64,000 nucleotides of DNA from NCBI RefSeq assembly GCF_033115175.1, contig NC_084827.1, forward strand, positions 19,152,001-19,216,000. The letters are read 5' to 3'. This document shows positions 51,301-54,239 of the stretch, in pieces (position 1 is the stretch's first letter; each line of letters begins with the position of its first letter). This stretch comes from Lepus europaeus. Lineage: Eukaryota; Chordata; Mammalia; Lagomorpha; Leporidae. A model generated the notes under the pieces. It ran no database searches and had not been told where the DNA came from. It saw only the letters and a program-made list of their open reading frames with translations. The position numbers and the translations under genes are program-made.

Positions 51301-52623
51301 CCATTTCTTTAAAAAAAAAAAAAAAAGATTCTCTGTCTGCATCAAAATGGAAAGCATGCATGAAATCACCTGGAAACAGGGAGACGCTATTGAGATGGTA
51401 AACTGGCCCGGGATGTCAGACACCTGGCTTCCAGCACCAGCTCAGCCACTTGATGGTGATGGCGGCAGTGGCAAAGTCCTAAGCGCTGCTCTGTACTGAC
51501 CGATGGATTTGCAGGCAGTGGGCCTGCACCCTGCTGAACACTGCATACCGAATGATCTCCCTTTGACTTGTCACAACGTTCTGAATAAGCAGTGTTAGCC
51601 CCATTTCACGGATGCGGAACCTGGAGCCCCGAGAGGTTTGCTAATTTTCCCAAAGCCACACAGATGATACATGGTAGGGCTGCGATGCAAACCCCGGCCT
51701 GACTGACCCCAGAGCTCTGGCGCTCTTGGCCACTCCCTGCTCTCGGGAAAGGCAGGGCCCCACGGTCTGTGCTGACCCTCCAACATCCCCCGTGTGCGGG
51801 CTCTGCCCTGGGGTCGCAGAGGGAAGCCCGCTGGGCGACCGTGTGGGGGAGTGCTAAGAACTGGCTCCTTGCATCTAGTTGGGATTTCCCTTTTCAGAAG
51901 CGGAGGAAACGGGCCAGATACTCGCACTCCTATCTGTCTACTGGGGTAGTTCCATGCCGCCGGCCCCGCCGGAATTCTGTCTCGCTTCACCTCGACGCCC
52001 GCGGGAGGCGCTCCCTAGCCGGCCTCGGCCCACGCGCGGGCACGGGATCGGGATCGGGATCGGGATCGGGATCGGGAGGGGGAGCAAAGAGGAGAAGAGC
52101 GGGTCCGCCGCAGCAGCCCGCAGCGGGAGCGCGGCCGCCCGCTCCCCGCCCCTCAGGCCGGTCCCTTACCCTCCCCTACCCACTGGGATCTGCACCCCTG
52201 CCCCAAGGGGCTGCGGCGGTCCAGCGAGAAGAATATTAGAAAGTGTCCGGTACGCTCGATACCGCGCTCCATCGGCGCTCCCGCCGGCAGGGGTCAAAGG
52301 GTAAACGGCTCCCGGCCCGCAGCTGGACACCGGCGGAGAGGGGCCGGGGCTGCAGAGCCGGGAGTCCGGCCGTGGGGAGCCCCGCGGGCGCCCGCTCCCC
52401 TGAGCGCGCCAAGGGCTCCCGGGCCGAGGCCGAATCACCTCTGCGCCGCTTGCCACCCGGGAGTCTCCCAACCAAAGCGCTCCGGGCTCCTCACCTCCGA
52501 CTCCCGCCGCTGGCTTCGGAACGCCTCCCGGCCCTTGGCCGCTGCCTGCTTCCCTTTGCCGCCACCGTTGCAGTTGCCGTTAGCTGGCGGGGCGGGGGTC
52601 CCGGGGGCCGCGGGGTCCTCCAT
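3858..52623 (-). CDS. STRIP2: STRIP2, striatin-interacting protein 2 (21-exon coding region, gene span)
   Basis: The spliced product starts [16 protein letters not shown] and ends CWEELLQNH, which identifies STRIP2 (FAM40B) rather than its paralogue STRIP1. STRIP proteins are cytoplasmic scaffold subunits of STRIPAK, binding striatins and PP2A with GCKIII/MST kinases, and influence cell shape, migration and Hippo signalling (family knowledge). Joining 21 exons gives 2487 nt, 828 residues plus TGA. Every junction is GT-AG and keeps frame. By family knowledge, an N-terminal N1221 domain covers roughly residues 60-350, an acidic linker (glutamate run near residue 370) lies between, and a DUF3402 domain fills the C-terminal half. 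The start has G at +4 but C at -3, and an open CpG-island promoter lies upstream. Introns range from 202 bp (intron 10) to 11.7 kb (intron 18). No disabling change was seen. Confidence 0.97.
4249..4588 (+). mobile_element. CSINE, young full-length, intron 20
   Basis: GGCCGGTGCCGCGGCTC head and an A-tail of about 20. It forms an inverted pair with the copy at 4851-5202, and its left end is only about 140 bp from the exon 21 acceptor. Confidence 0.92.
4851..5202 (-). mobile_element. CSINE, young full-length with perfect 16-bp TSD
   Basis: Flanked by identical CATCCTGGCTTATTCT at 4835-4850 and 5203-5218, showing a clean recent insertion into intron 20. Confidence 0.95.
5427..5756 (-). mobile_element. 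CSINE with 17-bp TSD
   Basis: Target duplication CAATTGTGRTCAATCTT on both sides (one mismatch) at about 5410-5426 and 5757-5773. Confidence 0.92.
6094..6400 (+). mobile_element. CSINE, old variant
   Basis: Head GGGGGGCAGGCACCTGG, diverged body, tail TTTCAAATAAAATGAAAATA. Confidence 0.75.
6549..6889. mobile_element. Rearranged CSINE with inverted central segment
   Basis: Plus-oriented head (6549-6657), then a minus-oriented segment reading back to the head (about 6655-6853), then a plus-oriented tail TGACTTTCAAATAAAC. AGCATAT lies on both outer sides. Confidence 0.75.
6922..6956 (+). repeat. (CATA)n/(TA)n microsatellite
   Basis: CATACATACATACATACATA followed by TATATATATA. Confidence 0.85.
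7091..7395 (-). mobile_element. CSINE, old variant
   Basis: Tail TTATTTGAAAGGCAGAGAG at left, head GGACAGGCGTTTGG on the minus strand at right. Confidence 0.75.
7672..7999 (+). mobile_element. CSINE
   Basis: GGCCGGCACTGTGGCATAG head and AAATAAATAAATCAATCTTT tail. It ends 15 bp from the 46-bp minisatellite. Confidence 0.88.
8015..8198. repeat. 46-bp minisatellite, four copies, overlapping STRIP2 exon 20 donor
   Basis: Units start GGGTGAGCC at 8015, 8061, 8107 and 8153, exactly 46 bp apart. Copies 2 and 3 are nearly identical. Copy 4 contains the exon 20 donor and the last eight exon bases. In copies 1-3 the bases equivalent to the donor have changed so GT is lost. A CSINE ends at about 7999, next to the array. 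Confidence 0.9.
8191..8395 (-). CDS. STRIP2: STRIP2 coding exon 20
   Basis: 205 nt, residues 678-746, beginning [20 protein letters not shown], through a basic helix-rich stretch to [13 protein letters not shown]. Acceptor CAATGGGCAG, donor AACG|GTGAGT. The last eight exon bases and the donor belong to the final copy of a 46-bp tandem repeat running to 8015. If intron 20 were retained, the frame stays open for about 56 more codons of Arg/Gly/Pro-rich sequence. Confidence 0.96.
8500..8930 (+). mobile_element. LINE-1-like relic
   Basis: AT-rich relic with phrases such as GGATATTCTATTGTAAGGAT and GGGCATTTAAGTTGTCAATC, like old mammalian L1 3' regions. Lies in intron 19. Confidence 0.4.
9137..9241 (-). 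CDS. STRIP2: STRIP2 coding exon 19
   Basis: 105 nt, residues 643-677, [20 protein letters not shown] then [15 protein letters not shown]. Phase 0-0. Acceptor TTATTCCAG, donor ATG|GTGAGC. Confidence 0.96.
9242..10500. other. Intron 18, right after exon 19 acceptor side, unique
   Basis: About 1.25 kb with no CSINE. Unique AT-rich intronic sequence without recognised features. Confidence 0.5.
10500..10665 (+). mobile_element. MIR-like SINE relic
   Basis: GGGCAAGTTACTTCC and the following TTTCCTGTAAGA-type sequence match the MIR core and tail pattern. Confidence 0.5.
10701..11024 (-). mobile_element. CSINE, first of three in a row
   Basis: Tail AAGATTTATTTTATTTATTT reversed, head GGGGCCGGCGCAG on the minus strand. 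Confidence 0.88.
11036..11368 (-). mobile_element. CSINE, second of three in a row
   Basis: Poly(T), CCACAGGCAGAGTGG, head at GCGCTGGCC. Same orientation as both neighbours. Confidence 0.9.
11371..11726 (-). mobile_element. CSINE, third of three in a row
   Basis: A 27-base T-run then GACAGGCAGAGTGG and head at GCGCCGGCCC. The CCTCTCCATT to its right also occurs left of the second copy, suggesting nested insertion. Confidence 0.9.
12002..12023 (+). repeat. G-run tract in STRIP2 intron 18
   Basis: Runs of G5, G5, G4 and G3 separated by single T or A. A compact quadruplex-type motif on the non-transcript strand. Confidence 0.7.
12306..12628 (+). mobile_element. CSINE, older copy
   Basis: Head GGTCAGCTTTGTGGTACAG, CT-rich segment, A-rich tail. 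Confidence 0.8.
12632..12974 (+). mobile_element. CSINE with (AATT)n tail
   Basis: Head GAGGCCAGTGCTGTGGCATA and a tail in which the usual AAAT repeats became AATT repeats. Confidence 0.85.
13131..13464 (+). mobile_element. CSINE, older copy
   Basis: Head TGGGCTGGTGTCATGGTG, tail CTTTCAAATAGATAAATAAA. Confidence 0.82.
13480..13829 (+). mobile_element. CSINE, young, with 15-bp TSD
   Basis: AAAGAAGCTATAAAA at 13465-13479 and again at 13830-13844. Inserted at the tail of the older copy before it. Confidence 0.93.
13916..14264 (-). mobile_element. CSINE, young, inverted relative to the previous copy
   Basis: Poly(T)-GACAGGCAGAGTGG to GCACCGGC. ATAGATTT flanks both sides. About 85 bp from the plus copy at 13480. 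Confidence 0.9.
14573..14892 (-). mobile_element. CSINE
   Basis: Tail TTTATTTATTTACTTGAAAA at left, head near ACACCAGTTCCC at right. Confidence 0.85.
15058..15394 (+). mobile_element. CSINE
   Basis: Head GGGACTGGCATGGTGGCATA, tail CAAATAAATAAGTAAATAAA. It sits against the tail remnant of another SINE (15404-15472). Confidence 0.85.
15404..15472 (+). mobile_element. CSINE tail remnant
   Basis: Only the CT-rich segment and ACAAATAAATAAATAAATCT tail remain. Confidence 0.6.
15792..16138 (+). mobile_element. CSINE with TSD ATAAGTTGGGG
   Basis: The 11-bp duplication lies just left of the element and again at 16142-16152. Inserted inside the MITE-like element. Confidence 0.85.
16149..16382 (+). 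mobile_element. CSINE, old, internally shortened
   Basis: Head GGGGCAGCCATTTGGTGCAG, loses part of the middle, tail TCTTTCAAACAAAACAAAAT. Confidence 0.7.
16610..16918 (-). mobile_element. CSINE, old variant
   Basis: T-run at left, head near GGGGTGGACGTTTGCCC on the minus strand. ATCCAC occurs on both sides. Confidence 0.75.
17434..17744 (+). mobile_element. CSINE with TSD ATCAAGTAG
   Basis: Head GGGGGCCAGCTTTGTGGC. Duplication at 17423-17431 and 17745-17753. Confidence 0.88.
17770..18424 (+). mobile_element. CSINE split by a younger CSINE
   Basis: Left half 17770-17914 and right half 18241-18424 form one element. The intervening young copy carries a duplication of GAAGATGACC-AAGTC. Confidence 0.9.
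17915..18240 (+). mobile_element. CSINE, young, nested in another CSINE
   Basis: GGCCGGCACCGCGGCTC to a pure A-tail, inside 17770-18424. Confidence 0.92.
18473..18731 (+). mobile_element. CSINE, 5'-truncated
   Basis: Begins at TTCAAGTCCCAGCTGCTCC (inside the B-box region), tail CAAATAAATAAATAAATCTT. Confidence 0.8.
19000..20916. other. Intron 18, unique sequence beside exon 18 donor
   Basis: Apart from the MIR-like relic at 19650-19790, nothing recognised. A run of G (GGGGGGGG) lies at about 19983. Confidence 0.5.
19650..19790 (+). mobile_element. MIR-like SINE relic
   Basis: GAAGTGACTTAAGTTCTCCA followed by CTCACAGGGTTGTCTTAAAG is the usual MIR order. Confidence 0.55.
20917..20983 (-). 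CDS. STRIP2: STRIP2 coding exon 18
   Basis: 67 nt, residues 620-642, [20 protein letters not shown] then SL. Acceptor CTTGCAG, donor CTG|GTAAGC. It is followed by the longest intron (11.7 kb), which is crowded with SINEs. Confidence 0.95.
21258..21638 (-). mobile_element. CSINE with expanded (GA)n segment
   Basis: Tail reversed (TTATTTATTTATTGCAAAGG), then about 100 bases of GA-rich simple repeat (21296-21400) replacing the normal CT segment, then a diverged head. Confidence 0.8.
21640..23513. other. Intron 17, unique block
   Basis: About 1.9 kb with no CSINE and no exon that fits STRIP2. A chance minus-strand frame of 127 codons (22921-23304) has no family likeness. Confidence 0.5.
23514..23556 (+). 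repeat. (GT)n microsatellite
   Basis: Interrupted GTGTGTGTGT run directly next to a young SINE target site. Confidence 0.85.
23573..23920 (+). mobile_element. CSINE, young, with 15-bp TSD
   Basis: AAACTATATAATAAA (23558-23572) against AAACTGTATGATAAA (23921-23935), two mismatches. Confidence 0.9.
24139..24464 (+). mobile_element. CSINE with TSD CAGGATCTCTC
   Basis: The 11-bp duplication is at 24128-24138 and 24465-24475. Confidence 0.9.
24540..24720 (+). mobile_element. MIR-like SINE relic
   Basis: GCAAGTCAATTAACTCC, then AAAAATGAGAATAAAA, then GAGGAGATTAAATGAAATAG follow the MIR consensus order. Confidence 0.6.
25208..25528 (+). mobile_element. CSINE, older copy
   Basis: Head TTGGGGCAGGTGTTTGGTG, tail AAATGAAGTGAAAATAAAG. 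Its right end is about 120 bp from exon 17, past the donor in intron 17. Confidence 0.78.
25647..25747 (-). CDS. STRIP2: STRIP2 coding exon 17
   Basis: 101 nt, residues 587-620, [20 protein letters not shown] then [13 protein letters not shown]. Acceptor TTAATTCAG, donor AG|GTATGG, phase 0 to 2. Confidence 0.96.
25748..27229. other. Intron 16, unique block
   Basis: No SINE. Short open frames on both strands look random. Nothing supported. Confidence 0.5.
27230..28020 (+). mobile_element. L2-like LINE fragment with SINE inside
   Basis: AAGTCCAAACTCCTTAGCAT near 27250 and AAGAGCCAGCACTGTATCTT near 27940 are typical L2 phrases. A truncated CSINE interrupts it at 27669-27866. Confidence 0.5.
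27669..27866 (+). mobile_element. CSINE, 3'-truncated old copy
   Basis: Head GGGGAAGAATTGTGGTGCAG, lost before the CT-rich segment. Confidence 0.65.
28305..28431 (-). CDS. STRIP2: STRIP2 coding exon 16
   Basis: 127 nt, residues 544-586, including [20 protein letters not shown] and a leucine-rich [16 protein letters not shown]. Acceptor CCACTGCAG, donor CAG|GTAAGC, phase 2 to 0. Confidence 0.96.
28850..28947 (-). CDS. STRIP2: STRIP2 coding exon 15
   Basis: 98 nt, residues 512-544, including [20 protein letters not shown] and [12 protein letters not shown]. Acceptor CTTCCCAG, donor CC|GTGAGT, phase 0 to 2. The segment reads as a helical repeat of the DUF3402 region. Confidence 0.96.
29544..29618 (-). 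CDS. STRIP2: STRIP2 coding exon 14
   Basis: 75 nt, residues 487-511, [20 protein letters not shown] then LPQYM. Phase 0-0. Acceptor TGCCACAG, donor ATG|GTAAGG. Confidence 0.96.
29690..29820 (+). mobile_element. MIR-like SINE relic
   Basis: CACTGTATGACCTCGGAAAG followed by TCCTAATTTCTTCTTCAGTA resembles the MIR core. Lies in intron 13 close to exon 14. Confidence 0.5.
30290..30584 (-). mobile_element. CSINE, old variant
   Basis: Tail TTATTAATCTGAGAGGCAGA at left, head near CCAAACACCTGCA at right. Confidence 0.75.
30600..31215 (+). mobile_element. L2-like LINE fragment (left part)
   Basis: Old sequence resembling L2 3' sequence, for example CTAACAGGCACCTAAAGCTT and AAAACAGAACTCTTAGTATT. It continues after two SINEs at 31895. 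Confidence 0.55.
31222..31555 (-). mobile_element. CSINE inside L2-like sequence
   Basis: Tail AAAGATTTATTTATTTATTT at left, head GCACCGGCCCC at right. Confidence 0.88.
31585..31882 (+). mobile_element. CSINE, old, with TSD AAAAACATAAAT
   Basis: Duplication at 31573-31584 and 31883-31894. Head GAGTAGGAGTTTAGCCTAG is strongly diverged. Confidence 0.78.
31895..32400 (+). mobile_element. L2-like LINE fragment (right part, 3' end)
   Basis: Contains TTCCCTGCTTAAAACCCCAA and a decayed CCAGGACCTTGTCTTGCTTG-type ending typical of L2 3' ends. Continuous with 30600-31215. Confidence 0.55.
32476..32547 (-). CDS. STRIP2: STRIP2 coding exon 13
   Basis: 72 nt, residues 463-486, [20 protein letters not shown] then PMSL. 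Phase 0-0 cassette. Acceptor CTTCCCCAG, donor TTG|GTGAGC. Intron 13 that follows carries L2-like and SINE sequence. Confidence 0.95.
32846..33097 (-). mobile_element. CSINE, old and degraded
   Basis: AATATTTATTTATCTGAGAG tail at left, body recognisable, head mostly lost. Last CSINE before the 9.5-kb SINE-free block. Confidence 0.65.
33507..33570 (-). CDS. STRIP2: STRIP2 coding exon 12
   Basis: 64 nt, residues 441-462, containing [20 protein letters not shown]. Acceptor TTTCACAG, donor CAG|GTGACC, phase 2 to 0. Confidence 0.95.
34261..34326 (-). CDS. STRIP2: STRIP2 coding exon 11
   Basis: 66 nt, residues 419-441, reading [20 protein letters not shown] then G and a split Gln. Acceptor CCCTCTCAG, donor CA|GTAAGT, phase 2-2. 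Confidence 0.95.
34529..34746 (-). CDS. STRIP2: STRIP2 coding exon 10 (acidic linker)
   Basis: 218 nt, residues 347-419. Begins [18 protein letters not shown], then a glutamate run (TEEEEEP), then a proline-rich [14 protein letters not shown], then [11 protein letters not shown]. The charged, proline-rich composition indicates a disordered linker between the two conserved domains. Acceptor CCCCACAG, donor AG|GTAAGT. Confidence 0.95.
35180..35345 (+). mobile_element. LINE-1 3' end-like relic
   Basis: TGTTAAGATTGTGGGTGATT, AAATTTTCTACAGTGAGTAA and an A-rich end resemble the tail of old L1 elements. Lies in intron 9, in the otherwise SINE-free block. Confidence 0.45.
35952..36155 (-). CDS. STRIP2: STRIP2 coding exon 9
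   Basis: 204 nt, residues 279-346, starting [10 protein letters not shown] and containing [20 protein letters not shown]. It ends in a basic stretch [10 protein letters not shown]. Donor AGG|GTATGG, both ends phase 0, so this is an in-frame cassette. Confidence 0.95.
36640..36800 (-). mobile_element. MIR-like SINE relic, minus orientation
   Basis: ATTTTACAGCTGGAGAAACG and CAGAGTCCAGATCTGCC are the reverse of the MIR core. Confidence 0.5.
36989..37116 (-). CDS. STRIP2: STRIP2 coding exon 8
   Basis: 128 nt, residues 236-278, including [20 protein letters not shown] and [13 protein letters not shown]. Acceptor CCCTCCAG, donor ATG|GTGAGT, phase 1 to 0. Confidence 0.95.
37401..37520. repeat. 40-bp tandem repeat, three copies, STRIP2 intron 7
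   Basis: Units at 37401-37440, 37441-37480 and 37481-37520 share TTGTGGNCTACACCTC and TCCCATAGT, with a few substitutions between copies. Confidence 0.9.
37790..37816 (+). repeat. (GA)n microsatellite near exon 7
   Basis: AAAGAAAGAGAGAGAGAGAG run, about 80 bp into intron 7 from the exon 7 donor. On the transcript it is (CU)n. Confidence 0.8.
37898..38004 (-). CDS. STRIP2: STRIP2 coding exon 7
   Basis: 107 nt, residues 200-236, reading [20 protein letters not shown] and [13 protein letters not shown]. Acceptor CAATCCCAG, donor CTGA|GTAAGA, phase 2 to 1. A (GA)n tract lies about 80 bp into the following intron, which also holds a 40-bp tandem repeat. Confidence 0.95.
38208..38276 (-). CDS. 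STRIP2: STRIP2 coding exon 6
   Basis: 69 nt, residues 177-200, reading [20 protein letters not shown] followed by TEL and a split Arg. Acceptor CATGGCAG, donor CTCCG|GTGAGT, phase 2-2. Confidence 0.95.
38638..38653 (+). repeat. (TA)n microsatellite in intron 5
   Basis: Short TATATATATATATATA run. Confidence 0.75.
39049..39169 (-). CDS. STRIP2: STRIP2 coding exon 5
   Basis: 121 nt, residues 137-177, with [20 protein letters not shown] and [19 protein letters not shown]. Acceptor TCCTTTAG, donor ATCGA|GTGAGA, phase 1 to 2. In my recollection the human protein has Met where HVEI has Val. Confidence 0.94.
40466..40600 (-). CDS. STRIP2: STRIP2 coding exon 4
   Basis: 135 nt, residues 92-137, with [20 protein letters not shown] and then a basic segment [17 protein letters not shown]. 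Acceptor TGTCCCCAG, donor CAGG|GTGAGT, phase 1-1. Confidence 0.95.
41556..41630 (-). CDS. STRIP2: STRIP2 coding exon 3
   Basis: 75 nt, residues 67-92, containing [20 protein letters not shown]. Acceptor CTGCCACAG, donor CAAG|GTGATC. Phase 1-1, so skipping would keep frame. Start of the N1221-type region. Confidence 0.95.
42290..42330 (+). repeat. (CA)n/(GA)n simple repeat in intron 2
   Basis: ACACACACAGAGAGAGAAAG followed by a longer GA run. Confidence 0.8.
42666..42990 (+). mobile_element. CSINE
   Basis: Head GGGGCCGGTGCTGTGGCATA, tail TTCAAATAAATAAATAAATC plus a long A-run. It is the right border of the SINE-free block. Confidence 0.88.
43300..43655 (-). mobile_element. CSINE split by a truncated young CSINE
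   Basis: Left tail part 43300-43357, right body 43469-43655, head missing. Confidence 0.75.
43358..43468 (+). mobile_element. CSINE, 5'-truncated (last ~110 bp only), with 15-bp TSD
   Basis: Starts ACCAACGGCAAAAGGAAGAT and ends in an A-rich (AAAT)n tail. GAAAGSTAGAGTTAC flanks at 43343-43357 and 43469-43483 (one mismatch). Confidence 0.88.
43679..44037 (+). mobile_element. CSINE with TSD CTTTTATCCA
   Basis: Duplication at 43669-43678 and 44038-44047. Head GGACCAGCGCTGTAGCATAG. Confidence 0.88.
44356..44673 (-). mobile_element. CSINE
   Basis: Tail CTATTTATTTATTTATTTGA at left, head near CACAGTGCTGG at right. Confidence 0.85.
44726..45059 (-). mobile_element. CSINE
   Basis: T-run with TTCATTTGAAAGGCAGAG at left, head near ACAACACCAACCC at right. 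Confidence 0.83.
45724..46060 (+). mobile_element. CSINE with perfect TSD AAGAATATCATAG
   Basis: 13-bp duplication at 45711-45723 and 46061-46073. Its right end is about 170 bp from exon 2, past the donor in intron 2. Confidence 0.92.
46232..46301 (-). CDS. STRIP2: STRIP2 coding exon 2
   Basis: 70 nt, residues 44-67, containing [16 protein letters not shown]. Acceptor CTCTTACAG, donor G|GTATGAG, phase 0 to 1. The following intron 2 is 4.6 kb and SINE-rich. Confidence 0.95.
47053..47392 (+). mobile_element. CSINE, old copy
   Basis: Head GGGCTCACGTTGTGGCACTG, diverged body, tail TTTCAAATAGATATTTTTTA. Confidence 0.75.
47406..47658 (+). mobile_element. CSINE, shortened, with TSD GAAATATATTTGG
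   Basis: 13-bp duplication at 47393-47405 and 47659-47671. Confidence 0.85.
48363..48698 (+). mobile_element. CSINE, young, with 16-bp TSD
   Basis: GAATTGAATTGAATTG at 48347-48362 and 48699-48714. The pentamer-repeat target is unusual. Confidence 0.93.
48738..48885 (+). mobile_element. MIR-like SINE relic
   Basis: GTTTTCTCATCCGCAAGATA, GGGTCATTATAAGGACTAAA and AGGTACTTAGCA follow the MIR tail. Confidence 0.6.
48930..49545 (+). mobile_element. LINE-1-like relic interrupted by a SINE
   Basis: TGTTGGACATTTAAGTTGTT and, after the SINE at 49092-49423, ATTAATGCATCAAATCTTAT followed by TTTTTCCCAAAG resemble an old L1. Confidence 0.45.
49092..49423 (-). mobile_element. CSINE with TSD AATAGAATTTT
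   Basis: 11-bp duplication at 49081-49091 and 49424-49434. Sits inside an L1-like relic. Confidence 0.88.
49546..49883 (+). mobile_element. CSINE
   Basis: Head GGGCCTGTGCTGGGGCATAG. AAGAACTA occurs at both flanks. Confidence 0.87.
51006..51118 (+). mobile_element. L2-like 3' end fragment
   Basis: AGAATGTTAGCTCCACAAGG followed by GCAAAGACTT and a terminal TGAATGAATGA match the end of L2 elements. A scrap of SINE tail (TTTATTTATTTATTTGAA) abuts at about 50980-51006. Confidence 0.6.
51570..51725 (-). mobile_element. MIR-like SINE relic, minus orientation
   Basis: CCCATTTCACGGATGCGGAA, then AAAGCCACACAGATGATA, then GGGCTGCGATGCAAACCC are the MIR core reversed. Confidence 0.65.
52044..52082 (+). 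repeat. (GGGATC)n hexamer repeat, G-quadruplex type
   Basis: Six evenly spaced GGG runs separated by ATC, ending in a longer G run. It lies in intron 1 within the CpG island, about 410-450 bp downstream of exon 1. The G-rich strand is the non-transcript strand. Confidence 0.85.
52495..52623 (-). CDS. STRIP2: STRIP2 coding exon 1
   Basis: Encodes residues 1-43, a low-complexity Ala/Pro/Gly/Asn leader ending SQRRESE. 129 nt, ends in phase 0 at GAG|GTGAGG. The start codon is read as CAT on the plus strand at 52621-52623. Lies inside the CpG island. Intron 1 that follows is 6.2 kb. Confidence 0.95.
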
Positions 52624-52699
52624 GCGGCTGCCGGTCAGCGGCTCCCCTCAGCGGCTCGGCTCGCTCTGCCCGGAGCGACCCGGCTGCCGCGCGCCCGGA

Positions 52700-52775
52700 G
52701 CCAAGCCCCGCCCCCGCCGTCGCTATTGGCTGCGGCTGCGCTCTACGGTCCCGCCTCGTGATGCGATTGGCTGCT
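52700..52775 (-). promoter_or_regulatory. STRIP2: STRIP2 core promoter: two CCAAT boxes and GC boxes
   Basis: On the transcript strand, CCAAT occurs at 52770-52766 and again at 52729-52725, about 41 bp apart. GC boxes (GGGGCGGGGC type) at about 52705-52716 lie between them and the ATG. No TATA box is evident. Paired CCAAT boxes suggest NF-Y binding. Transcription probably starts between about 52630 and 52700 (inferred). Confidence 0.6.
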
Positions 52776-53989
52776 CGACCGGTCGGAGCGGGACGAGGAG
52801 GAGGTGGGGGCTCATTCAAGGGATTTTTTTTTTTTTTTTTTTCTTGAGTCCTGCGGCGTTGCTGGTAGCCAGAGATCCCTACGTTGGCTACAGCTTCCAC
52901 TTCCCGAACTCTTGCTTGGTGTCCCTCTGTCCTCACACCTCTCAAATCGCGACCTTTCCCCCAGAGCTTCAGCCTCTGCCGCCTCCTCCCTTGCGCGCTC
53001 CCTTTTCCCGTGGCCACAGACCTGGACCCTCTGCCATTAGTGGCGGAGACACCACAGGAAACGCGAGACTCGCCTTCTGCAGAGCCGAGATGTCTGAAGA
53101 AAACGCACCCCCACCCCCGGAATGGGCGGCTCGGGTTGAGGGGTGGGACGGGGACGTTTGCATTTCACTGAAATTGAAGATTCCCTTGAGGAACCTCCTG
53201 GTCCGCCCCTGTCAGCGGCGGCGGACACCGTGCCGAGACCCCCGCCCTCCCCGGCCCCGAGGCCTTTCCTCCTTTCTCTAAGACCCCAGGGGCTCAGTGT
53301 TACCGGGGGGCTAAGGAGGCTCTGTGGTCTGCCCGGCCCTGAAGCTGTCTAGAAGGCGGCGAGGGAGCAGGAGTCAGGCAGTGCAGCGGGGTTGCGGGCG
53401 ATGGGTGGGCCCTGACTGCCGCTCACAGCCCGGCGCCTTTAGGAAGCGATGGGGGGCCAGGGGTTCGAGCTGCGCGTTGAGCCCAGCGTGGCGCTAGGCG
53501 CTTTCCGAATAGCACCGGTGAGAATACCGCCCCCCACCCCGGACACCCCAGAAGCTACTCCGTGCAGTTCCCAAGGTGTCAGGCTGTCTTAGCTCAGCAT
53601 CTGTTCTCTATCTGGAGGAGAGATTCCAGTTATCACCTCTCTGCTCCTGGCATAGGGTCCTGTTCAACCCACTTGAGCTGTGTTGGTGTCACGCCAATTC
53701 TGCCCGGACCCCGAGTCCTAGCATTTCTCACTAATACCCCCCAAAGCCACAGGGTCCCAAAGGACACCCCCTTCCCACATCTTAGGAACAACTCTGACCT
53801 CTCAGACTCTCCCTCCGCTAGTTAGTAGGTGACAGATCAAGGCAGGTTTGAGAGAGAGAGAGACAAACTCCTTGGAGCTTTCTGGGTTTGTTTTTCTCTT
53901 GTTGCCCAACATCTCCTGACTGTACCAAGACATCTGCCCTTGCCTCCCCCATTCCCATCTCTACCCCAACCTGGATATAAGCTCCCAAA

Positions 53990-54235
53990 GAGTAAGAGCC
54001 ATTTTCATTATCAATGTTTAACCATATTGATATTTGGGGATGAAACTTTTTTTTTTTTTTTATTGTGAGGAGCACTGTCCTGTGTATTGTAGGATGTTTA
54101 GCAGAACCCCTGGGCTCTCCTTACTAGATGCCAGCAGTACCCTTCCTCTAATTGTGACAAGCCAAAATGTCTCTAGATATTGCAAAACATCCCCTAAGGA
54201 GCAAAATCTCTGGTTACGATCCACTGGTTAACAGA
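53990..54235 (-). mobile_element. MER5A-like hAT non-autonomous element
   Basis: Read on the minus strand it follows the familiar order: AACCAGTGG, a segment like ACATTTTGGCTTGTCACAAT, CTGGCATCTAGT, then CTAAACATCCTACAATACAC. A T-run at about 54046-54061 has grown inside it. Confidence 0.75.
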
Positions 54236-54239
54236 ATTG

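Larger units (their letters stand above)
49890..51940. other. Intron 1, sequence between SINE zone and CpG island
   Basis: Unique sequence with an L2-like end (51006-51118) and a MIR-like relic (51570-51725). No alternative first exon could be supported. Confidence 0.5.
51940..53450. promoter_or_regulatory. CpG island over STRIP2 exon 1
   Basis: Dense CpG and high G+C start near 51.94 kb and fade after 53.45 kb. The island covers exon 1, the beginning of intron 1 and the upstream promoter. No CSINE lies within it. Chance open frames on both strands (up to 248 codons) are rich in Arg/Pro/Gly/Ala and are not treated as genes. Confidence 0.85.

Noticed and set aside
51769-52304. Plus-strand frames encoding Gly-Ser or Gly-Ile repeats
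   Set aside because: They simply translate the GGGATC hexamer repeat and CpG-island sequence, in two frames at once.
3858-52623. STRIP1 (FAM40A) as the identity of the main gene
   Set aside because: The N terminus MEDPAAPGT, the [19 protein letters not shown] segment and the ending LLQNH match STRIP2. STRIP1 differs at these sites, and AHCYL2 as neighbour also fits STRIP2.
52535-53281. 248-codon plus-strand open frame in the CpG island
   Set aside because: Composition follows G+C-rich DNA (Pro, Arg, Ala, Leu), it overlaps exon 1 antisense and its promoter, and no domain or splice structure supports it.
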